This document shows positions 9,135 to 17,675 of a stretch of 64,000 bases of DNA, in pieces. The stretch covers positions 135,790 to 199,789 of the forward strand of contig NZ_JOIJ01000008.1 in NCBI RefSeq assembly GCF_000719975.1. The letters run 5' to 3'. The translations under genes were made by a program, and so were the position numbers. The notes under the pieces are model-generated. The model searched no databases. It was not told where the DNA came from and saw only the letters and a program-made list of their open reading frames with translations. The stretch comes from Prauserella rugosa (lineage in GTDB: Bacteria; Actinomycetota; Actinomycetes; Mycobacteriales; Pseudonocardiaceae). The number at the start of each line of letters is the position of its first letter. Positions within the stretch are counted from its first letter, which is position 1.

Positions 9135-10287
9135 CGAACGTGCGGCGATCCGCGCGGAGCTCGCCGAGGCGGTACGCGGCCTGCTCGCCAAGCACGCCGA
9201 CGTGCGGGCCGCGATGGCGGCACCCCGCGGCTACGAGGAGGAGGTCTGGTCGTTGCTGTGCCGGCAGGTCGGCGTCGCCGGGCTCGCCGTCCCCGAACGG
9301 TACGGCGGCGCCGGGGCACGCGTCGCCGAGGTCGGTGCAGTGGCCCACGAACTGGGCCGCGCGCTCACTCCGACTCCGCTGCTCGGTTCGGCCGTGCTGG
9401 CCGTGGGCGCGATCATCCGCGCGGCCGGGGAGGACGCGTGCGCGCGGTTGCTGCCGGACATTGCGGCGGGAGCGAGGGTGGCTGCGCTGGTGTGGTCCGG
9501 AGTGGACGGCGACTGGTCGTGCGCTCCTCCGATGCGGGATCGCGGCGGAACACTGGACGGTGCCGCCTCGTACGTCCTCGACGGAGACACTGCGGACGTG
9601 CTCGTCGTCCTCGCCACCGACGACGACAACGGCGACAGCGACGACGACAGCGGCGGAGGCGATGCCCGAGTCGGAGTGTACGAAGTGGACGCTCGTCACG
9701 ACGGTGTCGAGCGAGCCGACGCCCGTGCCCTCGACCCGACCCGCAGACTGGCGACCGTCCGGATGCGCGGTGTGCCGGGGCGGCGACTCGGCACACTGAC
9801 CCCGCAGGCGCTACGGCGGTTGCGGGCCGACGCGCTGGCCGTGCTCGCCGCAGAACAGACCGGCGCCGCCGAACGTGCACTCGAACGCACCGTGGAGTAC
9901 GCGCTCCAGCGCCACCAGTTCGGCAGGCCGATCGGGGGTTTCCAGGCGGTCGGACACCGGTTGGCCGATGCCTACGTTCGCCTGGAAACCGCCCGGTCCG
10001 CCTGTCACGCCGCGCTCGAATCCGCATCCGGCCCCGACGACGAGGCCGCGTGCATCGACGCCGCCGTCGCGAAGGTCGTCTGCTCGGAGAGCTCGACCCA
10101 CATCGCGGCCGAGATGATCCAGCTCCACGGCGGCATCGCGATCACGTGGGAGCACGACGCACACCTGTACTTCAAGCGGGCACACGGCAGCGCCGCGCTG
10201 TTCGGCCCACCGCAGCGCTACATCGACGCCCTCACGGCGTACCGACTCGGTGACGGCGTCGACGAGTGGTGCGTCAGCGGCGGTTGA
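9124..10287 (+). CDS. Acyl-CoA dehydrogenase, partner subunit type
   Basis: The product has 387 aa and is the last gene of the rightward operon. The C-terminal domain motifs EYALQRHQFGRPIGGFQAV and LHGGIAITWEHDAHLYFKR are typical of the FadE family. An Asp/Gly-rich insert (DDDNGDSDDDSGGGD, around residue 170) interrupts the middle domain and is absent from usual family members. It overlaps the preceding dehydrogenase by 11 bp, which indicates coupled translation. Its 3' end overlaps the convergent aldo/keto reductase by 14 bp. Confidence 0.82.
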   Translation: MSPDERAAIRAELAEAVRGLLAKHADVRAAMAAPRGYEEEVWSLLCRQVGVAGLAVPERYGGAGARVAEVGAVAHELGRALTPTPLLGSAVLAVGAIIRAAGEDACARLLPDIAAGARVAALVWSGVDGDWSCAPPMRDRGGTLDGAASYVLDGDTADVLVVLATDDDNGDSDDDSGGGDARVGVYEVDARHDGVERADARALDPTRRLATVRMRGVPGRRLGTLTPQALRRLRADALAVLAAEQTGAAERALERTVEYALQRHQFGRPIGGFQAVGHRLADAYVRLETARSACHAALESASGPDDEAACIDAAVAKVVCSESSTHIAAEMIQLHGGIAITWEHDAHLYFKRAHGSAALFGPPQRYIDALTAYRLGDGVDEWCVSGG

Positions 10288-11113
10288 ACGTGTCCGGGTC
10301 GGGGCCGGTGCGCTCACCACGGTCGAGCTCGGCCAGGGCGGCCATGTCGGCGTCGTCGAGGCTGAAGTCGAACAGCTGGAGGTTCTCGGCCATCCGCGAC
10401 GGGGTCACCGACTTCGGGATGATCACGTTGTCCAGCTGCAGGTGCCACCGCAGCACGATCTGCGCGGCGGTGCGGCCGTGCTTCTCGGCGAGCCGGGTCA
10501 CGGCGGGGTCGGCGAGCAGCGTGCCGCCCTTCGCCAGCGGGCTCCAGGCCTCGGTGACGATGCCGTGGGCGGCGTCGTACTCGCGGGCCTCCCGCTGCTG
10601 CAGGTAGGGATGCGCCTCGATCTGGTTGACCGCGGGCACGATGCCGGATTCCTCGGCCAGCCGGTCGAGGTGCGCCGGCTGGAAGTTCGACACGCCGATG
10701 GCCTTGGCGCGGCCCTCGGAGTGGATGCGCTCGAACGCCTTCCACGTCTCGACGTACAGGTCGACCTTCGGCATGGGCCAGTGGATCAGGTACAGGTCGA
10801 CGTAGTCGGTGCCCAGCTCGGCCAGGCTCTGGTCGAACGCCTTCAGCGTGGCGTCGTAGCCGTGGGCGTCGTTCCACAGCTTGGTGGTGAGGAACAGCTC
10901 CTCGCGCGGAACGTCGGATTCGGCGATCGCCTGTCCGACGCCCGACTCGTTGCCGTACAGCGTGGCGGTGTCGATGCTCCGGTACCCGGCCTCGATCGCG
11001 GCCTTCACCGCGACGGCGGTCTCCGGCGGCGGCACCTGGAACACGCCGTAGCCGACCTTCGGCATGGACTGCCCGTTGTTGAGTTCCACCGACGGAATGT
11101 CGATCTCGGTCAC
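10274..11113 (-). CDS. Aldo/keto reductase
   Basis: The product has 279 aa and belongs to the NADPH-dependent aldo/keto reductase superfamily (2,5-diketo-gluconate reductase-like branch). The catalytic tetrad is complete: Asp48, Tyr53, Lys78 and His111 (LIHWP). The C-terminal cofactor segment VIIPKSVTPSRMAEN is also present. It starts at a GTG at 11113 with AAAGGA upstream. It is a monocistronic leftward gene, divergent from the CYTH-CHAD gene, and its 3' end runs 14 bp into the converging acyl-CoA dehydrogenase. The substrate is unknown. Confidence 0.9.
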   Translation of the reverse strand: MTEIDIPSVELNNGQSMPKVGYGVFQVPPPETAVAVKAAIEAGYRSIDTATLYGNESGVGQAIAESDVPREELFLTTKLWNDAHGYDATLKAFDQSLAELGTDYVDLYLIHWPMPKVDLYVETWKAFERIHSEGRAKAIGVSNFQPAHLDRLAEESGIVPAVNQIEAHPYLQQREAREYDAAHGIVTEAWSPLAKGGTLLADPAVTRLAEKHGRTAAQIVLRWHLQLDNVIIPKSVTPSRMAENLQLFDFSLDDADMAALAELDRGERTGPDPDTFNRR

Positions 11114-11299
11114 TGCCTTGTCCTTTCGCTGGATTGCCCCTGTGAGTCTGGGGGGAGAGGGGCTGCGGCAGCACGCCGTGGGCGCCGCGATGGTGAGGGC
11201 TGTCGTCTCGTGCCCCTCCTCGTTCACACTGTGCTCCTCGGGCCGGTGTCGTACAATGTTCGGCCCTGTCGGCCAACTCCGTCGGGTGAAGGAGGCGTT

Positions 11300-12979
11300 A
11301 TGGACAGGGAAATCGCACGGGACGCCTCGTTCGTCGGCGCGCTGACCTGCGACGCCGAGGCCGTACGGGGCGATGCCGACGAGGTCGTCGCGGTGCTCGA
11401 CCAGGCACTCGGCGGGCGTTACTCGCTCGAGCCGGGGCCGCGTCGGGTGCGCAGTATCACGTATCTGGACAGCGCGGACTGGCGTCTGCACCGCAAGGGT
11501 GTGGTTCTGGCCCACGAACGAGGCTCCGGGGCCGGGACGCTGACGGTGCGTTCCGGGAAGGGTGTGGCGACCGCGGCACTCGCCGAGCAGCCGTCGTGGC
11601 CCGCCATGGCCCACGAGCTCCCCGACGAGGTTCGCACCCTGGTCGACAGTCCATTGTGGATCCGGGCGGTCCAGCCGGTGGTCCACGGCCGCGTCGTCAC
11701 GCGGTACGTGCGGGTCCACGACACCGGGGGCACGGCCGTGGCCGTGCTCGCATGGCGGGAGACCGCGGTCTCCGAGCCCGTGCGCATCGAACCGTTCGTG
11801 CGCGTGGACGTCGCCCTTGCCGGCGAGGAGGGCTCGGTGAAGGCGGCCAAGCGGGTGCGGAAGGTGTTGCGCAGACACGACTCCGGCCGCTTCCGTACCA
11901 CCTCCGCCGACCCGTACCCCGACGTCCTCGCCGCGGCAGGCCTGCCCGACCGGCCGGAACCGCCCGCGATCACCCCCGACCTGCCCGCAGGCGTCGCGGT
12001 GGCGCGTGCGCTGCGGGCCCAGGCCGCGGCCCTGGAGGCGACCGTCGACGGCACGATCGCCGACACCGACACCGAGTACCTCCACGACCTGCGGGTGGCG
12101 GTGCGCCGGACCCGGTCGTTGCTCAAACTCGCCGACGACGTGCTGCCCACGCGGCTCACCACCCGTTACGCGCGGGAGTTCGCCTGGCTCGGCGAGGTCA
12201 CGAGCCCGGTGCGCGACCTGGATGTCTACCTGCTCGGCTTCGAGGACCTGACGCGCAGGCTCGTCGCCGCCGACCCGGCCGATCTCGAACCGTTCGCAGC
12301 CGACCTGCGGCGACGGCGGGAGACCGCGCGGCGGGCGCTCGTTCGCTCGCTGCGCACCAAACGATTCGCCCGGCTGATGCAGGACTGGACCGCCGAGCTC
12401 GCCGAGCTGAGCCGCGTGCCCGGCGACGACACCCCCGGAACAGGTGCGCCCGACGGTGATGTGTCCGACGGCGATGTGTCCGGTGGCAGGGCCGGTGCGG
12501 ACGATGCCGCTGCGGACGGTCCTGCGGATCCGGGCCCGGACGTCGCGGCGTTCGTGCGGCGACGTCTGGTTGCGACGGCCAAGAAGGTGACCAAGCGCGC
12601 GGCCGCGATCACCCCCGAATCGCCCGCGGACGACGTGCACGATCTGCGCAAACGATGCAAGGAACTGCGCTACCTGCTCGAGTTCGCCGAACCGTTGTGT
12701 CCGCGCGCCGAGCACTCCGCGGTGGTGAAACGCCTGAAACGACTGCAGGACATCCTCGGTGCGTTCCAGGACGGTGAGGTGCAGAGCCTCGACCTGAAGG
12801 AGCAGGCCGCCCGGCTGTCGGAATCCGGCCGGGCTCCCGTGGAGACGTTGCTGGCCATGGGTGAACTCGCCGGCACCTTCGCCGTCGATCAACAACGGGC
12901 GCGCCACGAGCTGACGGCGGCGCTGTGCCGGTTCCTCGGCGAGGACATGCGCAAACGCATCGGCGCTCTCGTCGCGTGA
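11300..12979 (+). CDS. CYTH and CHAD domain protein
   Basis: The product has 559 aa. The N-terminal 210 residues form a CYTH (triphosphate tunnel metalloenzyme) domain, with charged strands such as TVRSGKG and YVRVHDTGG. Residues 230-550 are a CHAD domain, with the two characteristic helices HDLRVAVRRTRSLLK and VHDLRKRCKELRYLLE; CHAD proteins bind polyphosphate. ATG 11300 follows GGAGG by 4-5 nt. The frame is open further upstream, but that is only the antisense shadow of the aldo/keto reductase. A low-complexity linker rich in Asp, Gly and Ala (about 376-415) splits the CHAD domain. A role in polyphosphate or triphosphate metabolism is inferred. Confidence 0.88.
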   Translation: MDREIARDASFVGALTCDAEAVRGDADEVVAVLDQALGGRYSLEPGPRRVRSITYLDSADWRLHRKGVVLAHERGSGAGTLTVRSGKGVATAALAEQPSWPAMAHELPDEVRTLVDSPLWIRAVQPVVHGRVVTRYVRVHDTGGTAVAVLAWRETAVSEPVRIEPFVRVDVALAGEEGSVKAAKRVRKVLRRHDSGRFRTTSADPYPDVLAAAGLPDRPEPPAITPDLPAGVAVARALRAQAAALEATVDGTIADTDTEYLHDLRVAVRRTRSLLKLADDVLPTRLTTRYAREFAWLGEVTSPVRDLDVYLLGFEDLTRRLVAADPADLEPFAADLRRRRETARRALVRSLRTKRFARLMQDWTAELAELSRVPGDDTPGTGAPDGDVSDGDVSGGRAGADDAAADGPADPGPDVAAFVRRRLVATAKKVTKRAAAITPESPADDVHDLRKRCKELRYLLEFAEPLCPRAEHSAVVKRLKRLQDILGAFQDGEVQSLDLKEQAARLSESGRAPVETLLAMGELAGTFAVDQQRARHELTAALCRFLGEDMRKRIGALVA

Positions 12980-13086
12980 TCGCGGCACGGCAGTGGGTGG
13001 GGGTACGTGTGTGTCGCTCGGTAGGGTGAGCGTCAGCGGCTCGCGTGCGCACGCGCGCGTTCAGTACGGGGAATCCAGGAGGAGCC

Positions 13087-13935
13087 ATGGCGCCGAACGA
13101 CCCGAACTCCGTGCCCGAGGGCGTGGACCTGGAACGGCCGAATCCCGCGCGGATCTACGACTGGTTCCTCGGAGGTACCCACAACTGGGCCATCGACCGT
13201 GAGTTCGGCGCGAAGGCCGTCGAGACGTTCCCCATCGTGCGCACGATGGCGCGGGTGGGCCGCGAGTTCCTCGGCCGTGGTGTGCAGTACCTCGCCGACC
13301 AGGGCATCACCCAGTTCCTCGACCTGGGTTCGGGCGTGCCGACGGTCGGCAACGTCCACGAGATCGCCGACTCGGTGAACCCGGACAGCCGCTGCGTGTA
13401 CGTCGACAACGAGTCCGTGGCCGTGGCCCATTCGCGGGTGCTGCTTGAACGTGAGGGAGACCCCACGCGGCACGCCGTGATCCAGGCCGATCTGCTCGAC
13501 GTCGACAAGGTGTGGCAGGAGGCGCTCGACACCGGCGTGCTCGACCCGACGAAACCGATCGGGCTCATCGTCGTCAACGTGCTGTACTTCTTCGGGCCCG
13601 ACGACGATCCGCACGGCGTCATCCGGGACTACATGGACCGCCTGCAGCCTGGTTCGTACCTGTTGACCTCGCACCTGACCTACGACGGGGTGCCGGACGA
13701 GGGGCAGGACAAGCGGGAGGCGATCAAGGAGCAGTACGCCCGGTCCAGCTCGCCGCTGTTCCTGCGTTCCCGCGAGGAGTTCGCGCAGTTCTTCGACGGT
13801 CTCGAGCTCGTCGAACCGGGAATCACGTGGACCCCGGAGTGGCGCCCCGAACTGCGCGAGTCGCCCGCGTCGGAGGAGTTCCGGGCCAACCCGGCCGCCG
13901 CGAGCGGTGTCGTCGGGCTCGGCCGCAAGCCCTGA
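13087..13935 (+). CDS. SAM-dependent methyltransferase (DUF574 family)
   Basis: A 282-aa member of the actinobacterial family that begins RPNPARIYDWFLGGTHN and carries the SAM-binding FLDLGSGVPT motif near residue 78. These proteins are abundant in actinomycetes and mostly uncharacterised. ATG 13087 is preceded by AGGAGGAG. It is a single-gene unit closed by a strong hairpin at 14026-14064. No substrate can be proposed from its neighbours. Confidence 0.85.
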   Translation: MAPNDPNSVPEGVDLERPNPARIYDWFLGGTHNWAIDREFGAKAVETFPIVRTMARVGREFLGRGVQYLADQGITQFLDLGSGVPTVGNVHEIADSVNPDSRCVYVDNESVAVAHSRVLLEREGDPTRHAVIQADLLDVDKVWQEALDTGVLDPTKPIGLIVVNVLYFFGPDDDPHGVIRDYMDRLQPGSYLLTSHLTYDGVPDEGQDKREAIKEQYARSSSPLFLRSREEFAQFFDGLELVEPGITWTPEWRPELRESPASEEFRANPAAASGVVGLGRKP

Positions 13936-14025
13936 CCTTCACGTTCGGCGACACCGCCTGCGCTCCGGGCCCGTGCTTGCGTTCCGTGGATCCTGCCTGC
14001 GTTCCGGGATGCTGCACACACGAGC

Positions 14026-14064
14026 GGGCCGTCCGGAGACTCGAGGCGAATCTCCGGACGGCCC
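14026..14064. terminator. Bidirectional hairpin terminator
   Basis: GGGCCGTCCGGAGA at 14026-14039 pairs perfectly with TCTCCGGACGGCCC at 14051-14064, giving a 14-bp stem and an 11-nt loop. It lies between the convergent methyltransferase and transglycosylase genes. There is no clear U-tract, as is common in actinomycetes. Confidence 0.75.
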
Positions 14065-14116
14065 GATGAGACCGAGTCGGATGCAGCTTGCGGATCCGAT
14101 GGGCTGAGCCGCGTGC

Positions 14117-14995
14117 TCAGTACCCCTGGTAGTCACCGCCGCCTGCCATCGAGGACAGGCCGGGGTGCTCGTCGAAGCTGCCGTAGCGGTCCAGCGTGTA
14201 GCGGACACCGGCGATGATGTTGTCGACCGGGTTGTAGATGTCGTCGTGCCCGGCGAGCTTGTGGGCGTCGAACGTCGGGTCGATGGTCTGCATCAGACCC
14301 TTGGACGGGATGCCCTTCGCGGCGTTGCTGTCCCACAGGTTGATGGCCCGCGGGTCACCGCTGGACTCCTTCTCGATGATCGTGCGGATCTCGTCGCGCA
14401 GGTCGTAGCCCACCGGGACGTTGTTGTTGCGCAGGATGTCGATCGCGTTGTTGATCCAGCGGTCGACCTGGTCGAACTGCGGCTGCGGCTGCGGTGCGGG
14501 CTTCGGCTGCGGGGCCGGCTGGTTCTGCTGCGCCGGCTGGGCCTGCTGGGCGCCCTGGCCCTCGGTGCGGTTGTTGCCGCCGTTGTCCTGGGCGGGCTGG
14601 GCCTGCTGTGCGCCCTGGTTGCCCTGGTCGCCCTGGCCGCCGGTGCGGTTGTTGCCGCTCTCACCGCCGGATCGGGCCTGCTGGCCGGAGTCGGACTCCT
14701 GCGCCTTCTCGCCGAGCTGGGCCACACCGAAGTGGCTGTGTGCGCGGACGACGGCAGCGTTCTCGGCGGCCGTGTCGTGGCTGCTGCGCTCGGTCGAGGC
14801 GGCCGGGTCGACGTCCGTGTCGGCGAAAGCCGCCTGGCCGACGACACCGGCGAGCGCGGTCGCCAGCAGGCCGACGGCCGCGTAGCCGCGGGCGCCTTCC
14901 TTCAGGGAGGAGGAGTTGAGTTTCGGGGAGCTCGGGGTCAGGGTCTTCCGCGCGAAGATCTTCTTCGCGTTTCGGGGGATGTCGTTCCACTCCAC
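14117..14995 (-). CDS. Secreted lytic transglycosylase (SLT domain)
   Basis: The product has 292 aa. A basic N-terminus is followed by a hydrophobic segment (about 35-55, GYAAVGLLATALAGVV) ending near AFA, consistent with secretion. Then comes a long Gln/Pro/Gly/Asn-rich linker (about 95-180) and a C-terminal goose-lysozyme-like SLT domain with catalytic Glu in IEKESSGDP and the GLMQTIDPTF motif. It cleaves peptidoglycan outside the membrane. The GTG at 14995 was chosen because AAGGAG lies about 10 nt upstream. Such enzymes act in wall remodelling and resuscitation; a specific role is not shown here. Confidence 0.85.
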   Translation of the reverse strand: MEWNDIPRNAKKIFARKTLTPSSPKLNSSSLKEGARGYAAVGLLATALAGVVGQAAFADTDVDPAASTERSSHDTAAENAAVVRAHSHFGVAQLGEKAQESDSGQQARSGGESGNNRTGGQGDQGNQGAQQAQPAQDNGGNNRTEGQGAQQAQPAQQNQPAPQPKPAPQPQPQFDQVDRWINNAIDILRNNNVPVGYDLRDEIRTIIEKESSGDPRAINLWDSNAAKGIPSKGLMQTIDPTFDAHKLAGHDDIYNPVDNIIAGVRYTLDRYGSFDEHPGLSSMAGGGDYQGY

Positions 14996-15655
14996 GGGGT
15001 GGTTCTCCTTATTGGTTTGGCGTGCCGACCGGTCGGGGTTCCGAGTCGGCAGCGTCGCGACCGTGCTGGGGTACACGCGGGGTTGTCGCGGCGCCTCCTC
15101 AGAGATTACGAAACGGCAACGGAGATGTCACGAACCGGTGTCGTGGAACACAGATCATTTCGCAAAAGAAGGTTTAAGGAGGCGCAGATCGCCTTTCCTG
15201 GACATATGCCAGGCAACTCGGCGACGCTATCAGAAAGCCGTGATTTTGTCGTCAAGCGGGCTCTGACCTGCCGTTATCCTGTTATCGATATCAGTATCAA
15301 CACATGAAGTGGGCAACTCGTCGCATATCGTCAATACGGGTGATGCCTCGGCGTGTCGCCCCCACTTCGCTGCGTGATCACCGGATACGCAACGTGAACG
15401 ACGCCGTTCATGATTCGCGAAATCGAATTGGTCAAGACATTTCACGGGCGAGAAAAAGAATCACCGTTGGGGTTCATGTGTTCACCGGTGTGGGTTTACG
15501 AGGTTACCGTCCCGCAGCGTTGTGCTGTTCTCGATCTCGGTGAACGGGCCGTTCGCGGCGTCGTGTTCCCCACCGTATCGCCCGGGCGGGTGGCCTTACG
15601 CCGGGCTAGAGTGCGGACGGTTCCACCGAAGACGACCCGCCCTGGGAGGCAGTTC
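14996..15655. other. Gene-free region, comparatively AT-rich
   Basis: This 660-bp stretch separates the divergent transglycosylase and PPOX genes. Positions 15080-15480 are visibly richer in A/T than the surroundings. A short hairpin (CCTGG/CCAGG, about 15197-15213) is present. I looked for a c-di-AMP riboswitch upstream of the cell-wall gene and did not see its conserved core. No credible gene is present; promoters and leader sequences for both genes are the likely content. Confidence 0.5.
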
Positions 15656-16120
15656 GTGCCACGTATCGCCACCGCCGAACGCGTCGACCGCGACGCGCTG
15701 CTGGAGTTCCTCCGTCCCCGACACCGCACCGTGCTCATGACGACACGCGCCGACGGCCGGCCCCAGCTGTCTCCGGTGACCTGCGGGGTGGACGAGAGCG
15801 GCCGCATCGTCGTCTCCACCTACCCGAACAGGGCCAAGACACGGAACGCACGGCGCGAGCCGCGGGTGTCGCTCTGCGTCCTGTCGGACGAGTGGAACGA
15901 CGCGTGGGTGCAGCTCGACGGCACCGCCGAGGTGCTCGACATGCCCGACGCGCTCGACGGCCTCGTCGAGTACTTCCGCTGTATTTCCGGGGAACACCCC
16001 GACTGGGACGAGTACCGCGAGGCCATGCGGCGTCAGGGCAAGTCGCTACTGCGCATCACGATCGACGACTGGGGTCCGATCGCCACGGGAGGGTTCCCTC
16101 CCGAACTGGCCGACGACTGA
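15656..16120 (+). CDS. PPOX-class F420-dependent oxidoreductase-like protein
   Basis: A 154-aa split-barrel protein of the pyridoxamine 5'-phosphate oxidase-like superfamily. It shows the typical opening FLRPRHRTVLMTTRADGRPQLSPV and the YPNRAKTRNARREPRVSL segment, which in Rv1155-type members helps bind F420 or flavin. GTG 15656 has GGGAGG 5 nt upstream. It is monocistronic and terminated by the hairpin at 16139-16174. Whether the cofactor is F420 or FMN cannot be settled from sequence alone. Confidence 0.82.
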   Translation: MPRIATAERVDRDALLEFLRPRHRTVLMTTRADGRPQLSPVTCGVDESGRIVVSTYPNRAKTRNARREPRVSLCVLSDEWNDAWVQLDGTAEVLDMPDALDGLVEYFRCISGEHPDWDEYREAMRRQGKSLLRITIDDWGPIATGGFPPELADD

Positions 16121-16138
16121 CGGCAGCCGAGCATGCGT

Positions 16139-16174
16139 GAGGGCCGGGCGGTGCTGGGACACCGCCCGGCCCTC
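16139..16174. terminator. Bidirectional hairpin terminator
   Basis: GAGGGCCGGGCGGTG at 16139-16153 pairs perfectly with CACCGCCCGGCCCTC at 16160-16174 (15-bp stem, 6-nt loop). It separates the rightward PPOX gene from the last gene of the leftward sugar cassette. Confidence 0.8.
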
Positions 16175-16221
16175 GTGTGTGCGATCGCTCGTCGGGGCCG
16201 CCGCATCCGCGCGCCCGCCTA

Positions 16222-16854
16222 CTACCGGTACACCGCGTCGTGGAAGGTGATCTCGGCGTCCAGCATGCCGGCGAACCAGGCGGCGAGGCGCTCGTCGGGC
16301 ACGTCGACGGGGATCTCGTCGACCGCCGCGGCGAGTGCGTCGACACCGGAGACGAACGGGTCGCGCGCGTGCAACGCCACCCAGTCGGCCACCGGACCCG
16401 ATGGCGGCGTGCCCGTCTGGTGCGCGCGGGTGCACCACGCGCGGTACAGCGTCTCCGCGGCGAACATCACCGTCGTCACCGCCGCGTAGCCACCGTCCTC
16501 GGCGGCCGCCAGCGCGTAGTCGGACAGCACCGCGGCCGCACGCCTGCCCTCGTCACCGAGGGTGGAGGCCACCGGCCACCGCCGTCGTGCGTCGGCGAAG
16601 TACGCGGTCTGTTCCGTGGTCAGCCCGTGCAACGCTTCGACGTTGCGGGTGACGGCCTGCCAGTGGGGCGCGTGCCAGACCGCGAGTCCGTGCAGCCGCG
16701 CCGCGGTCGCGACGAAGTCCGCCTCGATCTCGAGGTAGCGCGCGTAGGCCTGGTCGCCGATCGTGCCGTCGTGTACCTCCCGCACGAACCGCATCGCCAG
16801 CGCACGGTCGAGCGCCGGTTCGCAGGTCGCCAGCAGCCGTTCGGAGCGACTCAC
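16222..16854 (-). CDS. TenA/thiaminase-2-like protein
   Basis: A 210-aa all-helical protein of the TenA/PqqC superfamily. The hydrophobic/aromatic pattern FVREVHDGTIGDQAYARYL at the N-terminus and FAAETLYRAWC near residue 140 match TenA proteins, which hydrolyse amino-pyrimidine thiamine breakdown products or related amines. The GTG start at 16854 overlaps the stop of the preceding gene by 4 bp, so this is the last gene of the eight-gene leftward cassette. A TenA homologue inside a sugar transport/catabolism operon is unusual, and its substrate may not be thiamine-derived. Confidence 0.75.
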   Translation of the reverse strand: MSRSERLLATCEPALDRALAMRFVREVHDGTIGDQAYARYLEIEADFVATAARLHGLAVWHAPHWQAVTRNVEALHGLTTEQTAYFADARRRWPVASTLGDEGRRAAAVLSDYALAAAEDGGYAAVTTVMFAAETLYRAWCTRAHQTGTPPSGPVADWVALHARDPFVSGVDALAAAVDEIPVDVPDERLAAWFAGMLDAEITFHDAVYR

Positions 16855-17675
16855 CCCGCGAGCCAGTCGACGAGGCCGCCGAAGACCGTGCCGTATCCGG
16901 CCCACTGCTCGCAGAACTCGGCCGGGGCCCAGTGCGGTGAACAGTCCGAGGTGAACACGGCGCTGCGGCCGGATCCGTAGCCGCCGACCGCGACGAGGGG
17001 GTCGTCGCCGATCGTCACCAGCACCTCGGCGGACTCGCGGGGGCGTACCCGGTTGTAGCCGAGCAGCGGAGGCCACTCGGCGCCGACGGCACCCACAGCG
17101 TCTCCGTTACCCCCAGCGTCTCCATTACCCCCGGCGTCTCCGTTACCCCCAGCGCCTGCGGCACCGGGCTCGCCGAGCGCGGGGTGGGCGTGGGTCACCC
17201 GCGCGCGAGCGCCCGCGGGCAGTTCCACCCGGTCGTCCTCGGCGAGCAGCTCCACCGGCAGCACCTCGTGCAGCACCGTGTTGCGGTAGGCGGCCTTGGC
17301 CTCGAATCCGGTGAACGACAGGTAGCCGCCCACCATCAGCAGGCCGCCACCCGCGGCGACCCAGTCGCGCACCGCGGCGAGCCGGTCGGTACCCGGGCGT
17401 GCGCCCTCGAACACCGACGGGGCCAGCTGCACGGAGTTGGCGCCGATGTCGGAGAGGACGACGACGTCGTAGGCCTCCAGCGCCGCAACATCACCGGGGA
17501 ACTGGGACGGCACCAGGTGCGCGGGCAGGTGCGTGACCTCGTGTCCGCGCGCGGTCAGCGCCGTGCGCAGCGGCCCGACCCCTTCGACGTACGAGTTGGT
17601 CGTGAACGAGTCCACCCCCTTGATGTGCGTGGACTGCGTGATCCAGCTTTCGCCTGCGATCAGTACCCGTGCCAC
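16851..17675 (-). CDS. GATase1-like putative glutamine amidotransferase domain protein (COG5426 type)
   Basis: The product has 274 aa. The sequence opens with VLIAGESWITQSTHIKG and contains VVLSDIGANS, GGGLLMVGGYLSFTG, PPLLGYNRV and FTSDCSPHWAPAEF, the hallmark blocks of an uncharacterised class-I amidotransferase-like family. An NGDAGG repeat (18-bp units in DNA) interrupts it near residue 180. GTG 17675 lies downstream of GAAGGGAG and overlaps the phosphotriesterase gene by 16 bp. Family members cluster with sugar or opine-like transport genes; the reaction is unknown. Confidence 0.75.
   Translation of the reverse strand: MARVLIAGESWITQSTHIKGVDSFTTNSYVEGVGPLRTALTARGHEVTHLPAHLVPSQFPGDVAALEAYDVVVLSDIGANSVQLAPSVFEGARPGTDRLAAVRDWVAAGGGLLMVGGYLSFTGFEAKAAYRNTVLHEVLPVELLAEDDRVELPAGARARVTHAHPALGEPGAAGAGGNGDAGGNGDAGGNGDAVGAVGAEWPPLLGYNRVRPRESAEVLVTIGDDPLVAVGGYGSGRSAVFTSDCSPHWAPAEFCEQWAGYGTVFGGLVDWLAG
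17097..17154. repeat. 18-bp in-frame tandem repeat within the GATase1-like gene
   Basis: Three copies of an 18-bp unit (AGCGTCTCCGTTACCCCC and one-base variants at 17098-17115, 17116-17133 and 17134-17151) plus a partial fourth encode Gly-Gly-Asn-Gly-Asp-Ala on the minus strand. The unit length is a multiple of three, so copy-number change keeps the frame. Confidence 0.85.

Noticed and set aside
10250..11299. Long N-terminal extension of the CYTH-CHAD protein
   Set aside because: The frame is open, but the region is the antisense of a complete aldo/keto reductase with all catalytic residues, and ATG 11300 has a strong ribosome binding site.
15001..15300. c-di-AMP (ydaO-type) riboswitch upstream of the lytic transglycosylase
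   Set aside because: This riboswitch often precedes actinobacterial wall hydrolases, but the conserved GGGGTGAATC-like and CCGTCAGCT-like cores are not present on the minus strand; only a small hairpin is seen.
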